This document shows, one piece after another, positions 22,501 through 33,639 of a stretch of DNA of 64,000 nucleotides (within the stretch, counting starts at the first letter, position 1; each line of letters begins with the position of its first letter). The notes under the pieces are model-generated. The model had not been told where the DNA came from. It saw nothing but the letters and a program-made list of their open reading frames with translations, and did no database searches. The stretch comes from Neoechinorhynchus agilis (taxonomy: Eukaryota > Acanthocephala). The stretch lies in contig CM121342.1 in assembly GCA_051530055.1 (NCBI GenBank), positions 14,570,001-14,634,000 of the forward strand, read 5' to 3'. Both the position numbers and the translations under genes were made by a program.

Positions 22501-23310
22501 CTAATCCTTCAATCAAGCAACGGGAGCTGGTCGATGCAGCGTTTCTAGTGTCATCAGCTTTCAATCTCGTAGAGTTAGAGAAAATAATGTCAAGTTATAT
22601 AAATAGTAATTGTGTTCGGAATCGATATACAACATATTTGTATCACCCGGAGGAGAAAATTGGCTTAGCTATGTTCCGAATCATGATTAAATGTCACTGT
22701 TGCCTGTGAGAGCTTGTTCACAATTTTAAGCACTTCTCCTAAATTACAGATTCTGAACACAATTAGCAAACCTCTGGCTAGCACGCTTCTCTATTCTAGA
22801 GTAATAGAGAGACTATTAAAGTAATTCTTTTTCTTCTTTTTAGACTTCATCTTCCCTTTCGCAGCCACAAATCGATTCAGAATACTAAGCAACTTGACAT
22901 CAATCGGATAAGGAATGCAAAATGTGCTCGGGAATTCGACAATGCCTACACCATCCCAGTATATGGATATCCTGATGTTGATTATTATTATCGAAATGCT
23001 TCGTTTCACGATAAACTTCATCAGATAGCTATCCCTACTGTCTACATGAACGCCCTTGACGATATATTTTCTCCCGCCAAGAGTACGTAGGAGGCAGTCA
23101 AATCGGCGACACTCTTAATCGATTTTAATTCCAGTTCTACCACTTAAATCAATACAGAATTGTGACAACGTTGCCATGATTACAACAGATTATGGTGGGC
23201 ACATTGGATATGCAAAAGACCTATCGCCTTACTCTGGTTTCTATGTTTGTGATGTTCTCGAAGATTTTATTGGCTTGCTAGACAATGGGAAAGTGCCTCG
23301 TAAAAATTGA
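19506..23310 (+). CDS. Alpha/beta hydrolase of the ABHD1/ABHD3 family
   Basis: Ten-exon model by splice sites and family alignment: 19506-19559, 19602-19724, 19783-19791 (9 nt, tentative), 19845-19939, 19990-20105, 22215-22434, 22478-22568, 22750-22820, 22844-23082, 23135-23310; 397 residues, all phases agree. The catalytic triad is intact: Ser in GFSLGG across exons 6-7, Asp in NALDDIFSP, His in YGGHIGY. FYPTV, KLMEFKDGGKLKLD and VVVMNYRG are family landmarks. Relatives are membrane-bound phospholipid hydrolases. The frame is open upstream of the ATG to the acceptor at 19491-19492, and the usual N-terminal membrane helix is missing, so a further 5' exon is likely. The 20106-22214 intron holds retroelement debris. 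Confidence 0.85.
20126..22155. mobile_element. Ty3/Gypsy integrase debris in inverted arrangement
   Basis: Fossil inside the ABHD intron. A minus-strand integrase part (20781-21410, with SDNGSQFMSQHF and SPYHPQTNGLVERFIGTLKR) faces a plus-strand part (about 21600-21990, the same C-terminal stretch), with a further partial copy of that stretch between. The whole is flanked by a 164-bp direct repeat (20126-20289 and 21992-22155, over 90% alike by eye). Family: Ty3/Gypsy, by the HPQTNG-x-VER-x block. It is broken and consists of pieces only; the right piece has no reverse transcriptase. Confidence 0.75.
20380..20455. repeat. Short tandem repeat, unit about 21 bp
   Basis: Three units of ATCAATAGCGTACATAGCAC with few mismatches, within the retroelement debris of the ABHD intron. 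Confidence 0.55.
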
Positions 23311-23547
23311 TCAATTTGAACTGAGCGACAAATCACAAAAGATATCCTATAAGTTATTGAAACTTTATTTGTTAATGTGAGCAACAACAAGCTCAATAGC
23401 GATTCCATAAAAGCTTGATTTTAAACGTTCTCTTTGAAGAAACAATATTTCTGAGTTTCTCTCCTACTGTTGCCGCAATCCGCCGGTCCATAAAAGATGC
23501 GACTACATCCCTTCCTCGGATTATTTCTCTTTTTTAAGCATATATCC

Positions 23548-23640
23548 CAACCGATCTCTTACATCAGAGAAGTGATTGAATCACTTCGACTCTGATGCAT
23601 ATCGCTATGTTCTCTGATGTAAGAGATTGGTTTGGCTGTA
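23548..23640. repeat. Inverted repeat / hairpin
   Basis: CCGATCTCTTACATCAGAGA (23549) pairs with the complement near 23612-23630, with a second inner pair GTGATTGAATCAC. It is isolated, in the 3' flank of the ABHD gene. The rest of 23311-23870 shows nothing else. Confidence 0.5.
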
Positions 23641-23869
23641 TGCATTAAAAAGAAAAATAAGCGGAGAAATGGATTTTCTTGAAACACAGTGCCTCTTCTT
23701 CTTGAAACTATTTGCGAGGGTGATCCCTTTATTGTTGTATGACTGCAATCTTGTCTTCGCCTTCATTATCGAGTGGTTCATCCTATTAGTTTCATAGTGT
23801 TGTAAATAGGTGATGGTATGTGCGGATGATTTATTCATTTGAAAGACGAGGCGACCATTCAAACTACCG

Positions 23870-24803
23870 TGAATGATTATCAGAATCTGGGGGTAGAATT
23901 GATCACTATAGACCACTTGAGTCTTATCGGAAGTTACATTTTTCGTTCTAATGTTGAAGCAGAAATTGCCAATCTTCAAGTGCAACTTTCGGTGCTGTGT
24001 GAATGAGTTGATGAATTATCATCATCCGAAGCTCTGTTACTGATCAAGAACACCCTCTTTATTCCAAAACTGCTTTATAAGCTGTGCATAGCACCTTTTC
24101 TAGAAATAAGGATAAGCTGGCAAAATTAGACGAGACGGTGAAAGCCTCTCTCGAGAAAAAGCGTCCCTGCATGTGTCGTCCGGCGGTTTGGGTATCCGAA
24201 AAGCAGCCGATATTTCTCTGCCAGCTTATTTGGGATCGTATGAAGCAAGCCGCAACATAGTTCAGTCCTTTCTTGGCGAGAATTACAATTTGGATGAAGA
24301 TTTCGTGGAGGCTCTTAATCTTTGGTGTGGAGATTCAGGCAGTGAGCAGGTCCCCGTCAATGGTTGCAAACAATCAGCTTGGGACTCACCCTTGGTAGCG
24401 AGAATTCATAACTCCTTAATTTCCGATTCTCGTGACCTGGTGAATCGAACTCGATTGGCGGCAGTCTCTACAAGAGAATTGGGTGCTTGGCTCAACGCTA
24501 TCCCAATCGCTTCTGTGGGTACCCTTCTCTCCAACGAGACAGTAAGGATTAGTGTCCCTGAGACTAGGGGTACCGATGTGCACATCCCATCGCTGCCATT
24601 ACGGAGGGACCGTGGAACCATCAGGGTGCCATGGTCTCGTCTGTCGGCAATCAGGCGGGAGGTACTCACGACACGCCGAAGTGAACGCAATTCTTAGCCG
24701 TGTCCTGAATACTGTGAATGCGCCCGACATCCTAGAGGTTAGCAATCTTTGCCGACTCGATGGCGGTAGACCGGACGGTGTCACAGTATCCTCAACGAAA
24801 TAA
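23870..24803 (+). mobile_element. Non-LTR retroelement C-terminal part (endonuclease-like RPDG motif)
   Basis: Reads NLGVELI, LLIKNTLFIPKLLYKLCIAPF (post-reverse-transcriptase helix region), then GGLGIRKAADISLPAYLGS, GAWLNAIPIASVGTLLSNE, and near the end GRYSRH and GRPDGVTV. The RH and PDG pair resembles a restriction-like endonuclease core as in C-terminal-endonuclease LINEs. At least two frame changes lie between these pieces, so the copy is dead. The downstream portion of the same family (VETYGALGPSAL) is seen at 32.2 kb on the minus strand. Confidence 0.65.
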
Positions 24804-24821
24804 ACGAATTAATAATATCAA

Positions 24822-26108
24822 GAAGATAACCCAGCTATCGGGTGGCTCGGTACCGGTCCCAAGTCCGGACAAGTGGGGAGGGTTGGCGTTAGGAAGGGCA
24901 TCCGGCCGTAAAGCTTGAGCCAAAAACACATCAGCAATGTCAAGTCTAATACCTCCGATCGATCGGGCTGGGGCGTTCCCTTCATGCGACGCGCGAACCC
25001 GGCGCCCGGGGTTTGTTATAAATTATTCAGGGTTACCGGATCAACGACGGGTCCGGCTAAAGAAGCTAGTCGATTTCAAAATACGAATCGGCACCCTGAA
25101 TGTAGGTTCAATGACCGGGAGAAGCAGGGAAGTGGCCGATTTGATGAATAGGATAAAATCGAAATTCTTGGCGTCCAGGAGATCAGATGGAAAGGAGGGA
25201 AGGCTAAGGAATTTGACGACGGATTTAAACTGTTCTATAGTAGAGGAGCAAGTGACACGAAAGGAGTGGGTGTCATAGTATCAAAGGACCAAGTGGACAA
25301 CGTCGTAGGGGTGACACGAACAAGCGATCGGGTAAGGGCGCTGAAGGTAAGCGTTAACGGCGAAGCCACGACAATAGTTTCTGCGTACGCCCCACAACTG
25401 GGTTGTAGTGAAGAGGAGAAGAAGCAATTTTGGCTAGATTTATCGGAAGTGACAAGGCCTAGGGAGGGTCGATGTGTGATAACCGGTGATTTCAACGGGC
25501 ACGTGGGGCAGATAGATGGATGCGAGCGAATTCATGAAAGACACAGTGCAAGATCAAGGAACGCCGAGGGTGTAAAACTATTTTATTACGCAGCAGCGTT
25601 GGAGCTGCGTATTTCCAATACTTCAAAAAAGACCCATGACACCTTTACACATACTCAAGCGGTGGAAGATCAAGCCAAATCGATTTCATTTAGTATCCGA
25701 TAGGGATATAGGGTGAAATTCAGAATGTCAAGATAATACTAGGAGAGGAGTGCACCAGGCAACATAAAGTGCTCGTGATGGACCTCAATATTCGAAGGAA
25801 AGCCACACAGCCGACAACGAGCATTGCGCCTAAAATCAAGTCGTGGAGGCTAGGCTCAACTGGAAGTTTCGGCCTCGAATGCAGACGCTTACAAACAGGC
25901 AAAAAGGAAGGCCGCGCGAGAATGCGCCAATGCCAAGAGGGAAGGCGATAACGACCTGTACGAGCAATTACAGCGAGGGAGTTGTAGATATATGGTCTTC
26001 AGGTTGGCTAAAGTCAGGGATAAAAAATCGCGGGATATCGTGCACCTCAAAATGATCAGTGATAGCCACGGAAAGACGCTGGACCAATGCAAGGACATTT
26101 TGGATAGG
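24822..26108 (+). mobile_element. RTE-clade LINE, 5' leader and endonuclease domain
   Basis: A leader with GGTACCGG and GGAAGGGCATCCGGCCGTAA precedes an apurinic endonuclease-type domain: RIGTLNVGSMTGRSREVADL (25087-25145), IRWKGG, GVGVIVSKDQ, VVSAYAPQLGCSEEEKKQFW and VITGDFNGHVG (25478-25510) with the catalytic Asn/Asp-type blocks. LVMDLNIRRK and a Lys/Glu-rich linker (RLAKVRDKKSRDI) follow, then the copy is cut off at about 26105 by another LINE. It is frameshifted at about 25150-25200 and after 25690. RTE assignment is from the MTGRSREVADL and GCxxEEK blocks. Confidence 0.75.
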
Positions 26109-26109
26109 T

Positions 26110-26720
26110 GAAAGGAATGCGGGAGAAAATCAACTGTTCAAATTTTAGAGGCGCGGAAAGATCGGGCGAAGGGATTCCTAAATGGTGGAGTTTGAGGAGA
26201 TAAATTTTAAAGGTATTGCATTTGATGGGAAAGTGAAATGTGCGGGTTCCATTTCTGATATGATTGAAATTAACCAAACATTCGGAGAGGTGACCCGTCG
26301 GATGTCATTCGGAAGCTTTTGTTAAGATTGAGGAGATCATCTGGAAGCATTTAGAGAAGTTCAGGTAGAGTTCGTGATTGGTGCAGAAATCTTTGATGTG
26401 AATGATTTCGTTAGATGTTAAGGAGAGGGAGAGATGGGAGTGTCATTTTGTGATGAGGGTGAGATCATCGAAATATAAGAAAAGTTTACAGTGTTGCGAG
26501 GAAGGTTTCAGTTCGTTTAAGAAAATATTAAAAAGAAGTGGTGACAGGGTGAGGGATACCCGGCAGTGAATGTATTGTTTGCGATTGTGAAATGATAAGA
26601 AAAGAGCCAAGCAGGCCCTCGATAAATCCAGTTGACAAATACGGGCAACGTAAACGAACCAAACGCTCAAATCATATCAACGGAACACAAACTACCAGCA
26701 TCAAAAAAGCGTGCAATAGA
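26110..26720 (-). mobile_element. LINE reverse transcriptase fragment (same family as 4.6 kb)
   Basis: The minus strand encodes QLDLSRACLA, HNRKQYIHCR, LSPLLFNIFLNELKPSSQHC and LYFDDLTL, close to the LINE at 4.55-6.33 kb (NRKQNIHCR; LSPLLFNIFLNNL). The catalytic YADD has become YFDD. Truncated at both ends. Confidence 0.7.
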
Positions 26721-26852
26721 TCAAGATAACGTCATTAGATTTAATATATAATCTTTCATACAAAAATAGCGCACAATCAAAAATTGAAGTGAATTCTTCC
26801 GCATTTGTTTACACGTCACCAAGGTTACGTTGTTTGTTTATTGTTTTTAACA

Positions 26853-27488
26853 ATGTCTAATCTCATGGAATCAGACACAGATGATGCAAGTTCATGTTCT
26901 TATGTTTTAATTGGGCCGCACAGTAGATTTGCACGAAACACATTGAAAAAATTGGATGTCAGTTTAATGTTGGTATAAACGTTTTAATGCTACTTGCCAT
27001 TTTAGTCAGGACGAGTTGGTTGTGCAAAAACTCATACTCCGATTGATTGCTCTTCATTAAAATCTGAATACAGGGCTAATTTCGTTTCTATGGATGACGT
27101 ATCGCGTCGCCAAATCGAGCGAATTATTGAGGAGAACCGGTGTTTGGCTATGGCAATGCATCGCCGAATTCGCGGCGACCGCGTTGGTCAACTCTTAAAG
27201 CAGTACAGGTAAGTTCGCAAATCGACTATATATTCTTTTGATGTTCAAAGTAGACCAAATGTCGAACAATTGGCAAGTAACAACAACTGTCGCGTGAATA
27301 GTAGTCGTGTCACGGATCACGTCAAGAAACTCGTCGATAAACAACAACAAACTTCTCCTGTCCATTCAGGTTTCCTTTTGTTTCCATTTTCCTCCCCCCA
27401 AACTCATTATCTATCAGTTACATATCCATCACAATGTTCATCTTCTGAATGTGCAAAATCACGACGTAGGATTCACCGTAAAAAATAA
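26853..27488 (+). CDS. Unrecognised three-exon gene, 181 residues
   Basis: Exons 26853-26957, 27006-27208 and 27251-27488. The introns are 48 and 42 nt with GT-AG ends (GAT|GTCAGT...TTTTAG|TCA; TACAG|GTAAGT...CAAAG|TAG), and phases agree from ATG to TAA. The protein starts MSNLMESDTDDASS, has a central charged helical stretch (DVSRRQIERIIEENRCLAMAM) that could form a coiled coil, and ends in a basic SRRRIHRKK tail. No family recognised. The tiny introns with consistent phases argue that it is real. The third exon may instead splice at CATTCAG|GTTTCC near 27370. Confidence 0.6.
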
Positions 27489-27709
27489 ACGTTTTAAGTG
27501 ATTTTTAACACGATTGTCTTACCGATTCGCGTGTTATGATTTGCTGATGTCATTCAATCCTTTTCTTCACTCTCGGAACGTGTATTTAAACAATCCGTGT
27601 AGTGACATTTGGTTTTTAGATTCGCAAATCATTCACGATCGTGTATTTATCTCTTATTAGGCAGTAAAAAGCTCAAAGACGAAACCTTTTTAACATATTT
27701 TCAAAACGT

Positions 27710-29345
27710 ATAGGTTGTCGTTCAGACAAATTCGTCTACACATTTGGTGATTGAAATGTTATAGATTTTTAAAGAAATTTAACATGAATATTGCAATATT
27801 TTTGCTAAGAACCGTCAACCGAAATTTCCGAAGTTGAAAAAAACTTGCAAACAATCGCTGAAGAAGATCCGAGATAGTGGATCGAAATATCCAATAAAAT
27901 CTTAATTTCATTTATCTCTCCTATCAACAAATAACAATGAATTATCTTTTCAACAAAACGCTTCTAAGTATTTGCCGTTTTAAAATAAGATGGATTGTGA
28001 ATTTAAAAAGCGAAACATTTCATAAAAATGTTATGGTTTTTTAAAGAAATTTAACATGAATATTACAATATTTTTGCTAAGAAACGAAGGGGTTAAATTT
28101 CCAAACACACAATACAGACGCTTCTGAGTATTTGCCGGTTTAAAATAAAACGGATTGTGAATTTAAAAAAGCGAGACATTTGGTGATCAAAATTTTATAG
28201 TTTTAAAGAAATTTAACATGAATATTACAATATTTTTGCTAAGAACTATCGACCAAAATTTCCAAATAAACAATATAGACGCTTCTGAGTATTTGTCGGT
28301 TTAAAATAAGATGAATTGTGAATTTAAAAAGCGAAACATTTGGTGATGAAAATGTTATAGTTTTTTTAAAGACATTTAACATGAATATTCCAATATTTTG
28401 GCTAAGAAACGCAGGGCTAAATTTCCAAATAAGCAATGCAGGCGCTTCTGAGTATTTGTCAGTTTAAGATAAGACGGATTTTGAATTTGAAATGCGAAAC
28501 ATTTGGTGATCAAAGTGTTGTAGATTTTTTAAAGAAATTTAACATGAACATTGCAATAATTTTGCTAAGAACCCTGGACCAAAATTTTTAAGTAAACAAT
28601 GTAGACGTTTCTGAGTATTTGTCGGTTTAAAATAAGACGGATTGTGAATTAAAAAAGCGAAACATTTGGTGATCAAAATATTAGTTTTTTTAAAGAAATT
28701 TAACATGAACATTGCAATATTTTTGCTAAGAACCGCCGGGCTAAATTTCCAAATGAACAATATAGACGCTTGTAAGTATTTGTCGGTTTAAAATAAGATG
28801 AATTGTGAATTTAAAAAGTGAAACATTTGATAATAAAAATGTTATAGTTTTTTTAAGAAATTTAAAATGAATATTACAATATTTTTGCTAAGAAACGCCG
28901 GGCTAAATTTCCAAATAAGCAATGCAGGCGCTTCTGAGTATTTGTCGGTTTAAAATAAGATGGATTGTGAATTTAAAAAGCGAAACATTTCATGATAAAA
29001 ATGTTACAATTTTTTAAAGAAATTTAACATGAATATTGCAATATTTTTCATAAGAACTGTCCACCAAAGTTTCCAAATACACAATACAGACGCTTCCGAG
29101 TATTTGCCGGTTTAAAATAAAACAGATTGTGAATTTAAAAAAGCGAAACATTTGGTGATCAAAATGTTATAGTGTTTTTAAGAAATTTAAAATGAATATT
29201 ACAATATTTTTGCTAAGAAACGCCGGGCAAAATTTCCAAATGAACAATATAGACGCTTGTAAGTATTTGTCGGTTTAAAATAAGATGAATTGTGAATTTA
29301 AAAAGCGAAACATTTGGTGATCAATATGTTATAGTTTTTTAACGA
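27710..29345. repeat. 161-bp satellite array, about ten units
   Basis: Units of 158-164 bp recur with landmarks AGCGAAACATTTGGTGAT (about 28008, 28170, 28328, 28492, 28656, 28818, 28978, 29142, 29301), TTTAACATGAATATTACAAT, GACGCTTCTGAGTATTTG and CGGTTTAAAATAAGA. AT-rich, with no open frame conserved across units. The first unit is split by a hammerhead-bearing insert at 27830-27930. The array ends only about 75 bp past the CCT6 stop codon, so it may reach the CCT6 3' UTR. Confidence 0.85.
27838..27905 (+). repeat. Hammerhead-ribozyme core, Penelope type
   Basis: CTGAAGA (27858-27864), stem II GATCC/GGATC (27866-27870, 27879-27883) and GAAA (27884-27887), followed by TATCCAATAAAAT. CTTGCAAACAATCG precedes it, the same lead-in as at 17.29 and 44.79 kb. 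Inserted into the first satellite unit. Confidence 0.7.
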
Positions 29346-29420
29346 ACCTCTGGCAGCACCACACAACCAAGCTAACTGGAAAGTTTCATTTTCCTTTTAA
29401 GAATTCTTCGATCGAAACAA

Positions 29421-31204
29421 TTATTGCATCGCGCCTTGTCCCCCTGGTCCTTCTTTTTTACCAAGCGAAACACCAGCTCGAAGTATTTCGTCCACCAAAA
29501 GAAGACTTGATGCAATGGCTAATGAAGCGAGTACGCTATTCTTCTTAACAGAATACCCATCAACAATCCCAAGTTCCAATGGATCTATAGGTTGTCCCGT
29601 CTTTATATCAACGCCCATGGGAGTTCCAACATTCTTGGAGGCCTCTTCCAAAGCCAAAATGGTCTCCATTCGCTCAAATCCAGAGTTGGCGATTATTACT
29701 TTCGGGACAATGAGAACGGCGTCTGCGATTGCTTGGGCGGCTGCACGACTGCTTCCGTGTAGATGACTCCTAAACTCCAAGAGTTTTGCACTAAGGGCCA
29801 CTTCAAATGCGCCTGCACCGGGAAAAACGCATTTATCCTGTAAGAGATTTTGAGCGGCCTTTGTGCCATCCCGCACGGCATCCTTGACCCTTTGAACAAT
29901 ATACTTTTGGGCTCCTTTGATAAGAATCGTAGCCGACTTTGGACTTTCACATTGCTCAACGAAAGTGAATTTGTCGTCGCCAATGACATGTTCGTAGACA
30001 AGACCTGCGAATCCAAGGCATTCTTCATTTAAAGCTAAATTGGTCGAAACGAGCTTAAAAAATTATAAGAGCTATTTGGACACAATTTTTTTCTGTTGAG
30101 ATAAGCACTCGGTATTTTCATAAAAAAAGACGGGTAAAGATTCTCCACTCATTTCGACATTTAGCCCAAGTCCTCGATATCGTTAATAGCTTCACCTCCG
30201 CACACCTTCACCAACCGCTCCATATTTCTCTTTTTCGCTCGTCTGAGAGCCATGATTCCATCTTTCGCGAACAAATCCAACGAAAATGGATCGATTCCAC
30301 GTTGTGTGACGACCACAAATCCGTAATCCTTTCGCTTTCCGACGCATAGGGTTCGTTTAAGTTCTACGATTTTCTCAACACGAGCCAAAATATGATGCCT
30401 CTCTGAAGATACGAGCTTTTCTCGGTCTTCAGCGCTCTTGTAGAAGAATTCTGCATTGACTTCGGTCTTCTCAAATTCAAAGGAAATATTACAAGTAAGA
30501 ATAAAAGCATTTTTAGTTCTATGTGGCATGTCAGGATGACGAGTTCCATGGTCAAGGACGAGACCACGGACCAATCGGGTGTTCATTTCACCTTCATGGG
30601 GCATTTCGAGCACTTCAATCATTTTTAGGTCGCATGAGTCTTTATCACGGACAATATTGATCGCATCCACTATAATTTGTGCCAAATGTTCGGCTAGTTT
30701 AGCATTTAGTTTTGTACCAACGGCTGTACGGACGACTTGTTCCAACATTCTTGGCATGTCTGTCGAAGAAACAGGTACTTTAAGCTCATCAATCGCTCGC
30801 TCGAGCACTTGGTTTCGCACATCAGCCAATCCATTGTGAAATCCTCTAACGTTCACGCCTTCTAACAAATACATGTCCGCTTGTCTCATGAGTTCCCCAA
30901 TCATTAGCACAATCGATGTTGTCCCATCGCCCATTGTACTTTCTTGAGCGCTTGCAGCTCTCGCAACGAGACTTGCTGTTGGGTGCTGGATCTGCATTTC
31001 TCCTAGTAAAACCGAGCCGTCTTTGGTTATTTTGATATCACCTGCAGCTGAAATCAACATCTTTGCAGTCCCAGATGGTCCGAATCCAGGGCGCATTATT
31101 TCCATAAGACCTCGACAAGCCGAGACATTGATTGAAAGCGCCTCACTTCCACGGGCGTACTCTGCCTTGGGATTGAGCGATGTAATACCAGCCGTCAGAA
31201 CCAT
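29421..31204 (-). CDS. CCT6: T-complex protein 1 subunit zeta (CCT6)
   Basis: Complement(29421..30034, 30166..31204), 550 residues. It matches CCT zeta from end to end: LNPKAEYARGSEAL, GDIKITKDGSVLLGEMQIQH, the nucleotide-binding GDGTTS motif, GLVLDHGTRHPDMP, KRNMERLVKVCGGEA; in exon 2, CVFPGAGAFEVAL, IPKVI-type and LLVDEILRAGVS. This is one of eight subunits of the cytosolic chaperonin that folds actin and tubulin. The 131-nt intron joins in frame only if its donor is GC (30165-30164) with AG at 30036-30035, a rare but known class. It is 10-20 residues longer than the human protein, mainly in a Gly/Gln tail. The 161-bp satellite begins just past the stop. Confidence 0.93.
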
Positions 31205-31339
31205 CTTTCTACAGAATGAGAGGGAGAAGCGATAGAAGCGTTAAAGATGAGACCGCACACGGAAGAACACAACGTTAATGACGTCAGAGGATACTGTTTC
31301 ATGATTTTATTCTGGATGGCCAATATCACGTATGAACGC

Positions 31340-32040
31340 AGAAACAAGACTTTAACTACTTTATTTATTTACAACGATTCGGGCAGACTCGGGTATCCTC
31401 TACATTTGGTACAAAGATGCCTTGAAGGAGTGAGACGCAGCCACGGGAATGTTTCTAATGCGAAGAAAGAGAAGATTTTCCTAGAGGTCCCCTTCCACGA
31501 CGAATCCTTGTTCAGGAAGATGCAGAGGACACTACAAACAGGTATTAGCAGTACCCTGGTAGATGTGTATTGTCGGAAGGGACGTAATTTACACACTGCT
31601 TTGTCCCAACAAAAAGGCGAGCCTCAATCTGGATCAGTATATAAGATCCCATGTAGTGAATGTAATCAGGTCTACATCGAACAAACGAACGATCTAAATA
31701 GGAGAATTCAAGAGCACAGGCGATCGATAAATAGAAAAAATGACTTGAGTTCTGCAGTGGTCTCACACGTTGTGAATACTGGACATCATATCGATTTTGA
31801 TAACACACAAGTGTTATTACGAAGTCACGATCGATTCAGTCGTGTGGTCATGGAAGCTGTGTATATCCAGTCGTCATCCATTTTTGATGGAAACAAGCCG
31901 GATTACAGATTGAAGCTTCGGATTCCACCCGATATGATCAACGTGTGATAGTTTTTGACATTTCCTGCCTCTCTTTTTTAGAATTGCCGAAGAAGATCCT
32001 AGTTTGGATCGAAATATTCAATTCAATAAATTAATTCTTT
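31340..32040 (+). mobile_element. Penelope-like element 3' part: GIY-YIG endonuclease plus hammerhead-like end
   Basis: The long frame to 31948 encodes a linker (KIFLEVPFHDESLFRKMQ) and a GIY-YIG type domain: SVYKIPCSECNQVYIEQT, LNRRIQEHRRSI, VVNTGHHIDF and VVMEAVYI, the arrangement typical of Penelope-like retroelements, where it follows the reverse transcriptase. About 40 nt after the stop, CCGAAGA (31987-31993), GATCC/GGATC and GAAA (32011-32014) form a hammerhead-like block. The 5' part is lost; the insertion lies directly upstream of CCT6. Confidence 0.8.
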
Positions 32041-32091
32041 CTTCAAATTCCCATATCTCAAACATTACAATTTATTCCTGTGAACTTTTTG

Positions 32092-32115
32092 ACGCTGCCA
32101 GTATACTGGCAGCGT
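32092..32115. repeat. 24-nt perfect palindrome
   Basis: ACGCTGCCAGTA followed by its exact complement. A second small hairpin, CCTCGCT with AGCGAGG, follows at 32118-32145. Both sit at the 3' edge of a minus-strand LINE fragment. Confidence 0.7.
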
Positions 32116-32164
32116 TCCCTCGCTGTATCGCAATTCGTTGAGCGAGGAAATTTCTAGAGCGCGG

Positions 32165-32500
32165 TTCCCCCGTCATTCTTTTCGTCCCAATTCGTCGAGG
32201 AAAGTGAGCGCTGACGGTCCCAAGGCTCCATACGTTTCCACGGCAAAAAGGACGAAATGGTAATTGCTTAGGAGCTCTCTATATTTTGAACGCTTTCGTT
32301 CCTCAGCTACGACCGCTGAACCTCCAGGGCTCTTTTTTGACAATCGAAAATTACTGGGGGCAAGCGTGTCCACGCAAGTCGCCGGTCTGTGAAATGTTAA
32401 AACATCGATGAAAGACGCCACAATACGCAGGGGAGTAAGAGCGGACATACGGTCCCCGAACCTTGAGAATGGCGTCCCCCCCGGCGTAACCAAGCCATAC
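32165..32500 (-). mobile_element. LINE C-terminal fragment
   Basis: Minus strand: CVDTLAPSNF, KRSKYRELLSNYHFVLFAVE, TYGALGPSALTFLDELGRK. Same family as 10190-10577 and, upstream in the protein, 23870-24803. Confidence 0.6.
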
Positions 32501-32529
32501 TATACAATTAAGATTTTCTCGCGAAATAT

Positions 32530-33210
32530 TACATTTCAATATGTTTTGTACGGGATTATGATCGCCAAATTTTCAACTCAATCATACGGAAGGATTTTCT
32601 CCTGGGAATTGACAAGCAGTATCATGATAACTGCAAAAGAGTAATTTTCCACTCTTGAAAAATGAGATTAAGGTTATGAAGCTAAAACAAGGCATAAAAT
32701 TCATAAAAGTGTGCAGAGACGAATAATTAATCTCTAATTGTGCCATAATCACAGCCGGAAAGGTTGTTAAAATGAGAGATTAAATTTAGGTGTCTTTTAC
32801 GGACTTAAATTGATAAACATTAACATTTTGTTCGTTTTTGAAAGCTCGGAGTAAATGAAATTTATATAACACGTTGGATCATTCATACCACCGCTCTGGA
32901 TCACTGAACTGCTGTCTTTGTGTAATGGTCGAAAGGACGGATACTTGTGGACATAAAAAAATGCATTTCGAATATGCAAAAAAAACGAAAATTAAGTAGC
33001 GAAATTCAGATCACCAGGTTTATAAGTTGTTAATCGATATCGATTCGAACTGAAGGAGATTATTTACTTAGCGGTGAACGAAATTCAGGTTTGAAAGAAG
33101 GATTTCGCACACGTGACTGGTCCGAAAATTAGCATCTAATGAAATCGAAGATTGCGAAGGAGTATTCGCTGATTGCAATTCGGAAGGAACATAACAATCA
33201 CGGAAGCGAG
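32530..33210. other. Intergenic, nothing recognised
   Basis: No open frame, repeat family or RNA gene that I can support. Presumed decayed transposon sequence. Confidence 0.25.
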
Positions 33211-33218
33211 TTTCGAAT

Positions 33219-33437
33219 TTAAGCTGGAGGTGCAGCGAGTGCTGCGGAAGGACGGAAAACGGCGAAATACCTCGATTTAACCCGGGCCCATGTGTTTGTG
33301 CCTTTTGGGGTTGAGCCTACGGATCTCTTGGTAACGAGGCTCTTAAACTCCTGAGGGATCTGATCTGACGCCATCAGGTTACAACCGGTGGTTGAAAATA
33401 TCAGCATCTCCGTGTTGAGAGGCAACACTGCAAGCAT
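33219..33437 (-). mobile_element. LINE C-terminal scrap
   Basis: CAFWG-like and SLVTKR pieces parallel the FVPFGVE and ALGPSAL blocks of the 10.2 and 32.2 kb fragments. Very diverged; weak. Confidence 0.35.
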
Positions 33438-33639
33438 TCGGGCGACAATTGAGGACGGCTAGGCATATAACAGTTTGTGAGCGAGCGCTAAAATTAATAC
33501 TTTGGTCCTTTTCAAAAAAAAGTACGAGTGTTTTTTATTTGTGTTTGAAGATTGAATTGTTCATGTCCTTTTGTACGGCAAAAAAATTGAAGGAGTTTAT
33601 TACGAAGCATACTAATTACACGTTTTATTGTTTGTGTTT

